A stretch of 17,232 bases of DNA from CG-Epi1 sp964634895 (lineage in GTDB: Archaea; Thermoplasmatota; Poseidoniia; MGIII; CG-Epi1): positions 1 to 17,232 of the forward strand of contig CAZWJS010000029.1 in the NCBI GenBank assembly GCA_964634895.1, written 5' to 3'. Below, piece after piece: positions 7,232 to 16,000 of this stretch. The position numbers and the translations under genes were made by a program. Position 1 is the first letter of the stretch, and every line of letters begins with the position of its first letter. The notes under the pieces were generated by a model that was given only the letters and a program-made list of their open reading frames with translations, had not been told where the DNA came from and ran no database searches.

Positions 7232-8274
7232 TTTGTCGTTCCCATGTTTAATTTTCCTCGGTATTTTGCATACGTAGCGTAATTCACGATTTTCATTCTT
7301 TCAATCATTTTTTCAATAGTTTCAGTTCTATCTATTTCAGTAATTTTATCAGTTACAGTGATATCAAAACCATCGCTACCAGCACCTGACCCATACGCTA
7401 TAGCTAATATTCGGTCACCAGGTTTAGCTATGTCTAAGATTGCAGCAAGTCCTAGAAAAACAGCTCCTGAATAAGTATTTCCAATTCTTGGAGTCAATAA
7501 TCCAGTTTCGTATTGCTCTTTAGTGAATCCCAAGCTTTTTGCAGCTCTTATTGGAAACTTACCATTTGGTTGATGGGTAACTATAAATTTGTAATCTTCA
7601 GGTTTACTGTTTGCCATTTCCATAGTTTTCATTCCACAACTCATTACATGTTTGAAAAAAGCAGGTTTACCGGTGAATCTCCCACCATGCCTTGGATATT
7701 TTTGCCCTTCTCTTCTCCAAAAATCCGGGGTGTCTGTAGTATAGGATGTGGTGTGATTTATCTCTGCGATAACATTATCTTTTCCAATGATTAAAGCCCC
7801 TCCTCCTGCAGATGCGCTGTATTCTAAAGCATCACCGGGAGCGCCCTGAGAAGTATCTACACCTATAGCGATACCATTTTCAATTTGTTTATCACCGACC
7901 ATTCCTAAACAAGTTTGTATTGCTGCAGTTCCAGCTTTACAAGCGAATTCGTAGTCTGCAGCAGTAAGGTGTGGAGTTGCACTGATTGCCTCCGCAACAA
8001 TCGTTGATGTCGGTTTGACAGCATAAGGATGAGATTCTGAACCAGTGTATATTGCACCAATTTTATCTCCTTTTAGATTAGCTCTTTTCATAGCTTGTCT
8101 TGCAGCTTCTACAGAAATGGTAATTACATCTTCATCAGGTCCTGGTACAGATTTTGAATAAACATTTAAGTTTTTAGCCCAAGCACTTCCATCAGCACCC
8201 CACACCGATGCAATTTCACCTGTTTCAATCTTATGACTGGGTACATATGCCCCATATCCTACAATTCCGCCCAT
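7228..8274 (-). CDS. Hydroxymethylglutaryl-CoA synthase (archaeal type)
   Basis: A 348-residue thiolase-fold enzyme that condenses acetyl-CoA with acetoacetyl-CoA to HMG-CoA in the mevalonate route to isoprenoid membrane lipids. The catalytic set is intact: Cys112 in EFACKAGTAA is the acetylated nucleophile, His234 in VTHQPNGKFP binds or activates acetoacetyl-CoA, and Glu80 in GSESHPYAVKPTS is the expected acid/base. The GSGAGSDGF segment (295-303) is the usual late glycine loop. Length matches archaeal family members, which are shorter than the eukaryotic enzymes. The ATG at 8272-8274 lies 2 bases after the stop of the upstream regulator, and the stop overlaps the thiolase ATG (ATGA), so the genes form one translation-coupled unit. 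It is a soluble enzyme, presumably held in the thiolase/DUF35 complex. Confidence 0.96.
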   Translation of the reverse strand: MGGIVGYGAYVPSHKIETGEIASVWGADGSAWAKNLNVYSKSVPGPDEDVITISVEAARQAMKRANLKGDKIGAIYTGSESHPYAVKPTSTIVAEAISATPHLTAADYEFACKAGTAAIQTCLGMVGDKQIENGIAIGVDTSQGAPGDALEYSASAGGGALIIGKDNVIAEINHTTSYTTDTPDFWRREGQKYPRHGGRFTGKPAFFKHVMSCGMKTMEMANSKPEDYKFIVTHQPNGKFPIRAAKSLGFTKEQYETGLLTPRIGNTYSGAVFLGLAAILDIAKPGDRILAIAYGSGAGSDGFDITVTDKITEIDRTETIEKMIERMKIVNYATYAKYRGKLNMGTTK

Positions 8275-8276
8275 TT

Positions 8277-8957
8277 TTATTTTAAATACCTCAATTTTTC
8301 AATAATTTTTTTTTCATCCATTTCAGTTTTAACCAAAACAATCCTTTCAATATCAGCAAGTTTTGGAGCCAATTCATCAACAGATTTTGGTTTAATGTAT
8401 ACAACCATTCTTGGTTTTACGGGATGTGCTCTGACAGCAATCATTGGTGATCTTCCGTAATGGACACCAGAGAAAAACACGGCTCTTTCATTTGACCATC
8501 CATATAATTTTCCAAAGACGTTAAAACTGGTTATTGCTTTTAATGAATCTACCATAGTATAACCATATATCGGGCGTTGAATTATTTCATTTTGGCCAGC
8601 TAAGATATCACCATCAATATTTTCAATCATTGATTCTATAGTAATGCCACTATTGAATTCTTTAATATCAACAATAGCTTCATTGCTTTGTCTATCTGCC
8701 ATACTGTTGATAATTCGACTTCCATGTGCAGAGTCATATGAGACCATTGCCTCTACAATTTTTCTTACAGTCCCTATTCCTGGAGAATTTCTTCTACCTT
8801 TTTCAAAGTCGCAAACAACAGAAGGCTTAACATCTAGTAAATTTGCAAGCTCTTTCTGAGATAGTTTGAAAATATCTCTCCATTTCCTTAGTGTTTCACC
8901 AGGTTGTTCTGAAATAACGATTTCACCAGCCATACGGCGAGAAAGTTGTTTTTGCAC
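8277..8957 (-). CDS. XRE-type HTH transcriptional regulator heading the mevalonate operon (COG1709-like)
   Basis: A 226-residue protein with an N-terminal Cro/XRE helix-turn-helix (about 22-70; LSQKELANLLDVKPSVVCDFEKGRR is the two-helix core and following turn). The C-terminal domain of about 130 residues contains GYTMVDSLKAI, FGKLYGWSNERAVFF and GRSPMIAVRAHPVKP. As I recall, this pattern belongs to archaeal COG1709 regulators that often sit beside HMG-CoA synthase. The C-terminal domain probably senses a ligand or mediates assembly; its ligand is unknown. The start is GTG at 8955-8957, chosen because a TATA box sits 27-28 bases upstream as in leaderless genes. An ATG at codon 9 is the alternative. 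It is first in the operon, 2 bases from HMG-CoA synthase, and divergent from the arginine decarboxylase gene. Control of its own operon is an inference. Confidence 0.85.
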   Translation of the reverse strand: MQKQLSRRMAGEIVISEQPGETLRKWRDIFKLSQKELANLLDVKPSVVCDFEKGRRNSPGIGTVRKIVEAMVSYDSAHGSRIINSMADRQSNEAIVDIKEFNSGITIESMIENIDGDILAGQNEIIQRPIYGYTMVDSLKAITSFNVFGKLYGWSNERAVFFSGVHYGRSPMIAVRAHPVKPRMVVYIKPKSVDELAPKLADIERIVLVKTEMDEKKIIEKLRYLK

Positions 8958-8980
8958 GTTTGTAGATTTTGGAGGCGGTA

Positions 8981-8991
8981 TTTAATTATAT
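8981..8991 (-). promoter_or_regulatory. TATA box of the mevalonate operon
   Basis: Minus-strand ATATAATTAAA, centred about 28 bases before the GTG start of the regulator gene. With no Shine-Dalgarno before that GTG, this supports a leaderless transcript for the whole regulator-synthase-thiolase-DUF35 unit. Confidence 0.6.
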
Positions 8992-9033
8992 GTGTATTTT
9001 AATTCGGCAATCAACTTATTTTTTTTCTATGGA

Positions 9034-9044
9034 AATATTAAATA
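9034..9044 (+). promoter_or_regulatory. TATA box of the arginine decarboxylase gene
   Basis: AATATTAAATA centred 27 bases before the GTG at 9066. This places transcription start at or next to the GTG and decides the start codon in favour of 9066 over the in-frame TTG at 9054. Confidence 0.6.
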
Positions 9045-9065
9045 GAACTAATTTTGTTCAAATTA

Positions 9066-9623
9066 GTGAGTATAAATCAATTCGTTCCAAAAAAAATTTT
9101 TTTAACAAAAGGAGTAGGTGTAAGTAGAGAGAAATTAACTTCTTTTGAACTTGCACTTAGAGATGCAGGCATAGCATCATTAAATTTAATTGAAGTTTCT
9201 AGTATTTTGCCGCCTAATTGTGAATTTGTTGAAAGAAAAGAGGGCGTTAATTTTTTGGTTCCTGGGCAAATTGTTCCAGTGGTCTTAGCACGTTCTGATA
9301 GCAAAAAATTAGGTGATTTAGTAAGTTCAGGTGTAGGTGTTGCAGTTCCAAGAGAGAGATCCCATTATGGTTATTTGTCTGAGCATCATTGTATTGGTAT
9401 GAATGATTTACAAATGGAAGAATATGTTGAAGATTTAGCTGCAGAGATGCTAGCTACTACTGAAGGTATTGTGTTTGATCCAGACGCTTCTTGGGATGAG
9501 AAAAGAGAGCTTTGGACTATTGATAATCGAATAGTAAAGACACAATCTATAGTTCAAACAGGAGTCGTTGATTCCGAAGGATATTGGAATACAACAATTG
9601 CAGCTGCAATTTTAATTTTATAG
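9066..9623 (+). CDS. pdaD: Pyruvoyl-dependent arginine decarboxylase
   Basis: A 185-residue proenzyme of the PdaD family, which decarboxylates L-arginine to agmatine for polyamine synthesis and, in archaea, for agmatidine at the tRNA-Ile2 wobble base. The self-cleavage site is clear: N40-L-I-E-V-S45-S46-I-L-P-P. By alignment to the Methanocaldococcus enzyme, cleavage between S45 and S46 turns S46 into the pyruvoyl group, and N40 matches the conserved Asn before the site. The N-terminal part (VPKKIFLTKGVGVSREKLTS) and GVGVAVPRERS (89-99) are also family-like. The GTG at 9066 is chosen over TTG at 9054 because of the TATA spacing; no ribosome site is present. It is divergent from the mevalonate regulator across 108 bases. 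The chemistry is well supported. Histidine and aspartate pyruvoyl decarboxylases are less likely in this context. Confidence 0.93.
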   Translation: MSINQFVPKKIFLTKGVGVSREKLTSFELALRDAGIASLNLIEVSSILPPNCEFVERKEGVNFLVPGQIVPVVLARSDSKKLGDLVSSGVGVAVPRERSHYGYLSEHHCIGMNDLQMEEYVEDLAAEMLATTEGIVFDPDASWDEKRELWTIDNRIVKTQSIVQTGVVDSEGYWNTTIAAAILIL

Positions 9624-9640
9624 AGTTTGATTGACCAAAT

Positions 9641-9649
9641 ATCTTAAAT
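9641..9649 (+). promoter_or_regulatory. Candidate TATA box of the propeller-SHOCT gene
   Basis: ATCTTAAAT in the 55-base gap after the arginine decarboxylase gene, centred about 33-34 bases before the ATG at 9679. It would give a leader of about 6-8 bases. It could also be fortuitous if the gene is co-transcribed with pdaD. Confidence 0.4.
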
Positions 9650-9678
9650 GCTAGAATTACTGTGCTGTTTTAGCAATC

Positions 9679-10905
9679 ATGCGTGGTAATGCTCCTTTAT
9701 GGTCATTTCGAGAGGTCCCCTCTCCTTCTTCCATATCAATAGGTATAGATGGTAAATTTGCAGGAATAGGTAGCAAAAATGGAGTGGTTCTTGTAAATTC
9801 TAATGGCAGGTCAGTTTGGAAGAATAATCAAGTTCGTCGTGTAAATGACTTATCCATGTCCTCTAGATCAGGTAGATTGGCTGTAGCAAGTGGTCAGAAA
9901 GTTCTTTATCTCTTAGACAAGAAAGGAGAGGTTCTCTGGCATCGTGAGCTTCAGGGTTCTGCAATCTCAACTAGTATCTCTTCAAACGGTAGTATCATTG
10001 CAGTTGGCACAGATCTTGGTCATTTAATGGTTTTTACTGGTAAAGGTAAGATGCTATGGGAAGAACATTTGAGCAATTCTGATTTCCCTGTAAATTCAGT
10101 AGATGTTTCTTCAGACGGACAATTTATTTTGAGTGGCACAGACTATTCTAGACTTTATCTTCATGATAAGAAAGGAGATATACTATGGTCTAAGGAAACA
10201 ACAGGTGAAGTCTTGCAGACCTGCATAAGTGCTAATGGTGACTATGTAGGTTATTTGACTAGTGATGGTAAATTTTCTTTTGGAGTAAAAAGTTCTAGGA
10301 TACTTTGGGAACAGTCCTTTGTAGAAGAACCAGCTTGGATTGATATGACCCAAACTGCAGACTTTGTTACAATTGGTGAAACAGGCTCTAAAGTAACTCT
10401 CTTTAACAAGGCAGGTCGTAAAGTTTGGGGATTTAGGCCAAGAAACTGCCCTAAGGGCGTAATGGCGAGTGGTGGGGGTTTTGTTCTTGTTGCAGGATCT
10501 AGTGAGGTCCTCAAATACAGTTTAGATAGTTATCTTAAACGGCTTTTAGCACATTGCCGTAAGAGGATTGAAGAAGCCAGTAATGAGAATTTAGATACTA
10601 CTACAGCTAGAAAATATTTTGATACAGCTTCTTCAGATTTAGATAAATTCAATCATCTTGGTTTTTTGACAAATATACAGAAGTCTCGTCGTTCAGCCCG
10701 TGAAGCTCGTGTAATTGAAAGTGATTTAACACCTAGTGAAAGACGTTTAGAAAGAAATGAAACTGAATCTAATTTGGTCAGTTCATCTAATGAAGATGAT
10801 GATGAATTAATGCCTAAATTAATCCAATTAGCCGAAATGAGGGAAAGTGGAATCCTTAGCGAAGAGGAATTTATAATGGCTAAATCCAAACTTTTAAGGT
10901 TGTAG
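9679..10905 (+). CDS. Seven-bladed beta-propeller protein with C-terminal SHOCT domain
   Basis: A 408-residue protein of unknown function. The first ~290 residues repeat a blade of about 40 residues ending in a hydrophobic-Trp pair: Trp at 8, 47, 87, 127, 170, 210 and 250. Each unit carries small turns such as DKKG or NSNG, as in WD40-like or PQQ-like propellers. Seven Trp positions fit a seven-bladed propeller closing near residue 285. The PQQ cofactor ligands are not evident, so this is probably a binding scaffold. A helical segment (about 286-345) and a charged, Asp/Glu-rich linker (346-377) follow. Last comes a SHOCT domain (MPKLIQLAEMRESGILSEEEF..AKSKLL, about 378-406), a small helical module often at the ends of oligomeric or membrane-associated proteins. 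No signal peptide, so it is cytosolic. Neighbours do not reveal its role. Confidence 0.75.
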   Translation: MRGNAPLWSFREVPSPSSISIGIDGKFAGIGSKNGVVLVNSNGRSVWKNNQVRRVNDLSMSSRSGRLAVASGQKVLYLLDKKGEVLWHRELQGSAISTSISSNGSIIAVGTDLGHLMVFTGKGKMLWEEHLSNSDFPVNSVDVSSDGQFILSGTDYSRLYLHDKKGDILWSKETTGEVLQTCISANGDYVGYLTSDGKFSFGVKSSRILWEQSFVEEPAWIDMTQTADFVTIGETGSKVTLFNKAGRKVWGFRPRNCPKGVMASGGGFVLVAGSSEVLKYSLDSYLKRLLAHCRKRIEEASNENLDTTTARKYFDTASSDLDKFNHLGFLTNIQKSRRSAREARVIESDLTPSERRLERNETESNLVSSSNEDDDELMPKLIQLAEMRESGILSEEEFIMAKSKLLRL

Positions 10906-10921
10906 TTTCTAAAAAAGAAAC
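10905..10921 (+). terminator. Small hairpin between propeller gene and acyl-CoA synthetase gene
   Basis: A perfect 6-base inverted repeat GTTTCT / AGAAAC with an AAAAA loop begins in the last base of the upstream stop codon. It abuts the TATA box of the next gene. It is AT-rich, with no clear T-tract after it, so a terminator role is weak and an operator or chance palindrome is equally possible. Confidence 0.25.
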
Positions 10922-10930
10922 TTAATATAA
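10921..10930 (+). promoter_or_regulatory. TATA box of the acyl-CoA synthetase operon
   Basis: CTTAATATAA centred about 26-27 bases before the ATG at 10952, with no ribosome site between them. The spacing predicts a leaderless transcript for the three-gene unit. Confidence 0.6.
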
Positions 10931-10951
10931 TCTAGGTGTGCTAGCTATCAT

Positions 10952-12742
10952 ATGTCTACCCCTACTACGTCAGAATATTTGCTTGAGAATGCCAGAAAAT
11001 ATTCAGACAAACCTGCGTTGTCATCGAAAGATTCTTCTGGTAATTGGAAGACAACGACCTGGTCTGAGTTTTCTGATGAGACTATGAATGTTGCAAAGTC
11101 ACTTATGGCTTTAGGCTTCAAGAAGAATGATAAATTAAGTATATACTCATATAATCGAAGAGAGTGGTACGCAGCGTATGCGGCAGCTAATTTCTGCAAT
11201 GGCGCAGGAGTTGGTGTTTATCATACAAGTTCTCCAGAGGAGGTAGAGTGGGTTGTAGGAAATTCAGATTCTAAATTTGTCTTTGTTGGCCATAATCCAA
11301 TGGATGGCGGTGATACAGAAAAGATGTGCAGTCATAGGCTTCACAAAATTTCAGATTCTCTAGACAAAGTTGAGAAAATAATTGTAATGGATGGAGTTGA
11401 TATGCCAGCTCATGACAAGGTAATCACGTGGTCAGATTTTATTTCAAAGGGTTCTGGAGTTGATGAGTCTCAGATACACGATGCAATTAAATCTATAAAT
11501 CCTGATGACACAGCTACTTTGATTTATACGTCAGGTACTACTGGTAACCCTAAAGGTGTTGAGTTAACTTTTGATAATTTTGAATATGAAATATCGAAGA
11601 TTCTTGAGATACAAAGTTATAATCAAGGTGATGGTTACGTATCCTGGCTACCTTGTGCTCATGTTTTTGGCCAGTTAGTTGATAATCATGCATGGATTAG
11701 GGAGGCATTGCACATGCGCGTAGTTGATAATCCATTACATGCCATTGATTATTGTAAAGAAGTTCAACCACATTTATTCATTGGAGTTCCAAGAATATAT
11801 GAGAAAGTATATTCTAATTTAGTTGCAGGTTTGGGCGGTAAAGTAAAACTTCTAGGTATACCTCTTCTTGGTAGTATAATCAAGAAGAAGGCAAAGGCGA
11901 AGATAGGTATGTCCAATTGTATTTATGCAATTACTGGAGCTGCACCAATTAACCCAGACATCCTAGAATTGTTTCACAAATTAGGAATACCTTTGTTTGA
12001 GGGATATGGTATGACCGAAACTTCAGCTGGTGCAACTATAGGTCATAAAAGTGCAAACAAATTCGGTTCAGTAGGTAAACCTTTTGCAGGAGAAGTTCGA
12101 ATTCACAATCCTAACGAAAAGGGCGATGGAGAGATTCAATTTAGAGGTCGGCATGTAATGAAGGGATATTACAAGAATCCAGAAGCCACAGCCGAAACAA
12201 TGGACGGCGAATGGTTAAAATCAGGAGATTTAGGCCGTAAAGATTCTGAAGGTTTTGTCTATGTTACTGGAAGAATAAAGGAAATTTATGTGAGTTCAGC
12301 AGGTAAGAATATTGCTCCTCTTGTTATAGAGGAGACTATGAAGTCAATTTCACTTATTTCACAATGTATGCTTGTTGGTGATAATCGCAAGTTTTGTAGT
12401 GCACTTTTTACTCTTGATGTAGGAGCTATACTTAGAGACAAGCATGGTTTAGATGGTGCTACTGAAGTGCCAAAAGATCCTAATGAACAGGTTGCTAAGT
12501 TAGAATCTCTAGGATCAAAATTATCAGATTATACTGAAAGTTCTGAAATCAAGGCTGAAATAGATGCTCAAGTTCAAAAATTAAATGCAAAATTCAGTAA
12601 TCCTGAGCAAGTTAAGAAATTCACTATTCTTCCTAGAGATCTTAATGTTGATGAAGGTGAATTAACACCTACTTTGAAAATAAGAAGAAAGCAAATAAAT
12701 GAAAACTGGGCTAAAGAAATAGAAGCAATGTATACAGATTAA
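10952..12742 (+). CDS. Long-chain acyl-CoA synthetase (AMP-forming)
   Basis: A 596-residue ANL-superfamily enzyme that activates a fatty acid with ATP to acyl-AMP and then to acyl-CoA. Motifs in order: P-loop YTSGTTGNPKG (192-202); WLPCAHVFGQ (232-241), typical of long-chain and bubblegum-type synthetases; ITGAAPI (327-333); adenine/acyl site GYGMTET (351-357); ribose Asp426 in SGDLG; hinge and A8 TGRIKEIYVSSAGKNI (439-454); and A10 LTPTLKIRRK with Lys576 as the adenylation lysine. Everything needed for activity is present and the length is normal. It is soluble or peripheral to the membrane. It is first of three closely packed genes (4 bases to the next). In an organism with isoprenoid membranes it most likely serves uptake and oxidation of fatty acids. 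Exact chain-length preference is not readable. Confidence 0.92.
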   Translation: MSTPTTSEYLLENARKYSDKPALSSKDSSGNWKTTTWSEFSDETMNVAKSLMALGFKKNDKLSIYSYNRREWYAAYAAANFCNGAGVGVYHTSSPEEVEWVVGNSDSKFVFVGHNPMDGGDTEKMCSHRLHKISDSLDKVEKIIVMDGVDMPAHDKVITWSDFISKGSGVDESQIHDAIKSINPDDTATLIYTSGTTGNPKGVELTFDNFEYEISKILEIQSYNQGDGYVSWLPCAHVFGQLVDNHAWIREALHMRVVDNPLHAIDYCKEVQPHLFIGVPRIYEKVYSNLVAGLGGKVKLLGIPLLGSIIKKKAKAKIGMSNCIYAITGAAPINPDILELFHKLGIPLFEGYGMTETSAGATIGHKSANKFGSVGKPFAGEVRIHNPNEKGDGEIQFRGRHVMKGYYKNPEATAETMDGEWLKSGDLGRKDSEGFVYVTGRIKEIYVSSAGKNIAPLVIEETMKSISLISQCMLVGDNRKFCSALFTLDVGAILRDKHGLDGATEVPKDPNEQVAKLESLGSKLSDYTESSEIKAEIDAQVQKLNAKFSNPEQVKKFTILPRDLNVDEGELTPTLKIRRKQINENWAKEIEAMYTD

Positions 12743-12746
12743 TTTG

Positions 12747-13022
12747 ATGTTAAGATATTCGTTTGCAGTTCTTAGTCTTATTTCAGTAATTAATTTTTTT
12801 CTTACTGATGAGTTGCTAGTTCAAGCACTATTGATGATTTGTTTAGTAGCAAGTTTGAGTATAGCTATTATCTGGCCAGAACCATTACCGCCACCTCCAT
12901 CCATGGATTTATGGTCTGAAGCACCAGATGAGAAAGAAAGAGAAATGAAAATATGTTCTAATTGTGGTAAAGCTGTAGATCAGAAATGGTCAATGTGCCC
13001 ATATTGTTCTAAGAAAGTATGA
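12747..13022 (+). CDS. Small membrane protein with C-terminal zinc ribbon
   Basis: A 91-residue protein of unknown function. Two hydrophobic segments (about 5-20 and 23-43) form a short membrane hairpin. A proline-rich turn (PEPLPPPP, 44-51), an acidic/charged linker and a zinc ribbon CSNC (70-73)...CPYC (84-87) follow, with all four Cys present. The hairpin suggests that the ribbon faces the cytoplasm. The ATG at 12747 is preferred to the TTG one codon earlier, which lies just after the upstream stop. It starts 4 bases after the acyl-CoA synthetase gene and overlaps the HyuA-HyuB gene by 4 bases (ATGA at 13019-13022), so it is part of that operon. Such ribbons often act as docking modules; a role in anchoring a neighbour enzyme to the membrane is speculation. 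Confidence 0.75.
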   Translation: MLRYSFAVLSLISVINFFLTDELLVQALLMICLVASLSIAIIWPEPLPPPPSMDLWSEAPDEKEREMKICSNCGKAVDQKWSMCPYCSKKV

Positions 13023-16000
13023 GCAAATGGTTTTTTGCAGCCGATAGAGGCGGAACTTTTACGGATGTCATCGGCGTTGATTCATCAGGAAAAGTAAGAA
13101 CGTCTAAGATTCTTTCTGAATCACTATCCCATGGTGATCCAATCGTGGAGGGAATTAGACAAATTTTTGGATTAAATCTTAATCAGCAGCTACCTCTTGA
13201 GAAAATAGAAAGAATAAGAATTGGTACGACGGTTGCTACGAATGCCTTACTTGAGCGTAAGGGGTCTAAAACAGCTTTATTAATCACAGATGGTTTTCGG
13301 GATCTTTTAGAAATAGGTAATCAGGCACGGCCTTCACTTTTTTCCATATCTATTCTGAAGCCTACTCAATTATATCATTCAGTTAGAGAAGTTTCTGAGA
13401 GATTAGATGCAGATGGTAATATAATTAGGGAACTTAATGAGGAAAAATTAAGGAAAGATTTAACTGATTTATTTAGACAGGGAGTTGAATCCGTGGCAAT
13501 TGTTTTTATGCATTCTTGGAAAAATCCGATTCACGAGGAGAGGTGCTATGATGTTGCTAGAGAAATAGGTTTCAAAAATATATCCATTTCGAGTCGTATT
13601 ATACCTACAATAAAGATACTAGGTAGAGGTCAAACAACAGTTGTCGATTCTTATCTTTATCCTGTTTTACAGTCTTACGTATCTTCATTAAAAAGTGAAT
13701 TAGGTGAGATACCTATTGAATTTATGCAAAGTTCTGGAGGACTAATTGATGCAAAATCTTTGACAGGAAAAGATGCAGTATTATCAGGCCCTGCTGGTGG
13801 AGTAATAGGTTGCGCAACAATTAGTGAAATAAATAATCTTAGTTCTGTAATTGGTTTTGATATGGGCGGGACATCGACGGATGTATCTAGATACGATGGA
13901 GAGTTTTCAAGAATTAGTGAGGTTAACTCCGGTGGTATTAATTTTCATGCATCTAGTTTAGATATTCAGACAGTTGCAGCTGGAGGAGGCTCCCTTTTAA
14001 TTTTTGATGGACAAAGATTACAGATAGGGCCAGATTCAGCAGGAGCTATTCCTGGCCCTGTCTGTTATGGATTAGATGGAAAATTAGCAATAACTGATGC
14101 TAATTTGGTATTAGGACGGATAAATCCAGATTTTTTTCCAACTGTTTTTGGCTTTAAAAATAAAGATAAGTTAAGTCTTGAGAAGACCAAAGTTGAATTT
14201 GAAAAATTGAGATTGGAAGTAAATAAGACTACAGGTTCTTCTTTTACTAACGAGGATTTAGCTCAAGGATTTCTGGATATAGCTAATGAAAAAATGGCTG
14301 GAACAATAAAGAAAATTTCAGTTTCTAGAGGATATGACATTAGAGAAGATACATTAGTTTGTTTTGGTGGTGCGGCACCTCAGCATTGTTGTGCTATTGC
14401 TAGAATTCTTGGCATAAAGGAAGTTATCATTCATCCTTTTTCTAGTATTCTTTCAGCTTATGGAATTGCAAATGCTAATCAATTTAGATATGGTCTAAAA
14501 TCATTGGTAGAGAAATTTGATTTTAATTCGCATTCATCTTCTGTCCCTGTAATTAATTCTCTTGAAAATCCTCTAATTGATGAGCTAAAAAATCTTGGTT
14601 TTTTATCAAAGAATATTACAAAAAGCAAATATTTAGATTTGCGAGTAGTCGGTACTGATATGCCAATTACGATTCCTTTTGATAATTATGATAATATGGT
14701 TGAAATGTTTTCATATAAGCATAAAGATTTATTTGGTTTTTTGCCATCTCATAATCTTGAAATTGTTAATGCTCGTGTTGAGATAACTGGAATTGGTAAT
14801 AAAATTGTAGATTCACCAATTGACACGCAAAAAAGTAATATAGATCCAATATCACATACTAAGATATATTTTGATGGTAAATATGTTAAGACCCCTATTT
14901 TCTCAAGAGAAAAGTTACCCCGTGGCTTTATTTTAGAAGGGCCAGTTATGGTGACAGATAGTAATACAACTTTAATTGTTGAGCCTGGTTTCTCAGCAAG
15001 CGTCAATGAATTTGGCCACCTAATTATAGTACAGGAAATCTTCAAAGAGTCTAAAATATCATCTAAGAAAGATCCCATTTCTTTAGAGATTTTTAATAAT
15101 TCATTTATGGGCATAGCTGAGCAAATGGGTTTTACTTTACAAAATACAGCTCATTCGGTAAATATCAAAGAAAGACTTGACTTTTCTTGTGCCTTATTTG
15201 ATGGAGAAGGAAATTTGGTTGCTAATGCTCCACATGTTCCCGTTCATTTAGGTGCTATGAGCGAATCAGTTCAATCTATCATTTTTGCTAATAAAAACAA
15301 AATGAAGAAAGGTGATTTTTATTTGATAAATAATCCACATAAGGGAGGTTCTCACCTTCCGGATTTGACAGTTATTGCTCCAGTTTTTTTTAGTTCTTCT
15401 CAGCCAATTTTTTATGTTGCAAGTAGAGGTCACCATGCAGATATAGGAGGTATAACTCCAGGTTCTATTCCTCCTTTTTCCAAGAATATATATGAAGAAG
15501 GAATAATTATTGACAATTTCCTAATTGTAGAAAATGAAGAATTGAAAGAAAAAGAGTTCGAAGATTTACTGAAGTCATCAGAGAATCCAGCTAGAAACAT
15601 AGAAGAAAGGAAGCATGACATAAGAGCCCAGATTGCAGCAGTTAGCAAAGGTATTCAGGAGTTGGATAGCTTGGTTTCCAAATTCAATCTTAGAACAGTT
15701 AAATCTTACATGAGATATATTAGAGAGAATTCGGCAGAGGCTATGAGTGATGCGTTAGAAGCATATACTGAAAAATACGGAGAGCAGGAACTTAGTTTTG
15801 AAGACTTTTTAGATGATGGTTCATGTATTGCAGTAAATATTAGGATTTTTGAAAGAAAAGATAAATCTCCCTCTTTCCACGCGATTGTTGATTTTGGTGG
15901 GACTGATTCACAATTAACTAGTAACTTGAATGCACCAGTCGCAGTTACCAAAGCTGCAGTTTTGTATGTTTTTAGATTGTTAATTAATAAAAATATTCCA

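Noticed and set aside
7513..7794. Plus-strand open frames opposite the HMG-CoA synthase, thiolase and LonB genes (also at 4452, 6492, 6734, 8233, 8644)
   Set aside because: Short antisense frames with no homology-like motifs, promoter or ribosome site, opposite genes with clear function.
9054..9065. TTG start four codons upstream for arginine decarboxylase
   Set aside because: The TATA box at 9034-9044 is centred only about 15 bases before it, too near for that start, while the GTG at 9066 fits the -27 spacing and the family N-terminus.
9679..10905. PQQ-dependent dehydrogenase
   Set aside because: The blades carry PQQ-like Trp repeats, but there is no signal peptide and no recognisable cofactor or calcium ligand set.
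12744..12746. TTG as start of the small zinc-ribbon protein
   Set aside because: An ATG follows immediately; a TTG start would add one residue and has no support.
14749..15951. Minus-strand open frames inside the fused oxoprolinase gene
   Set aside because: Shadows of a gene with well recognised motifs along its whole length.
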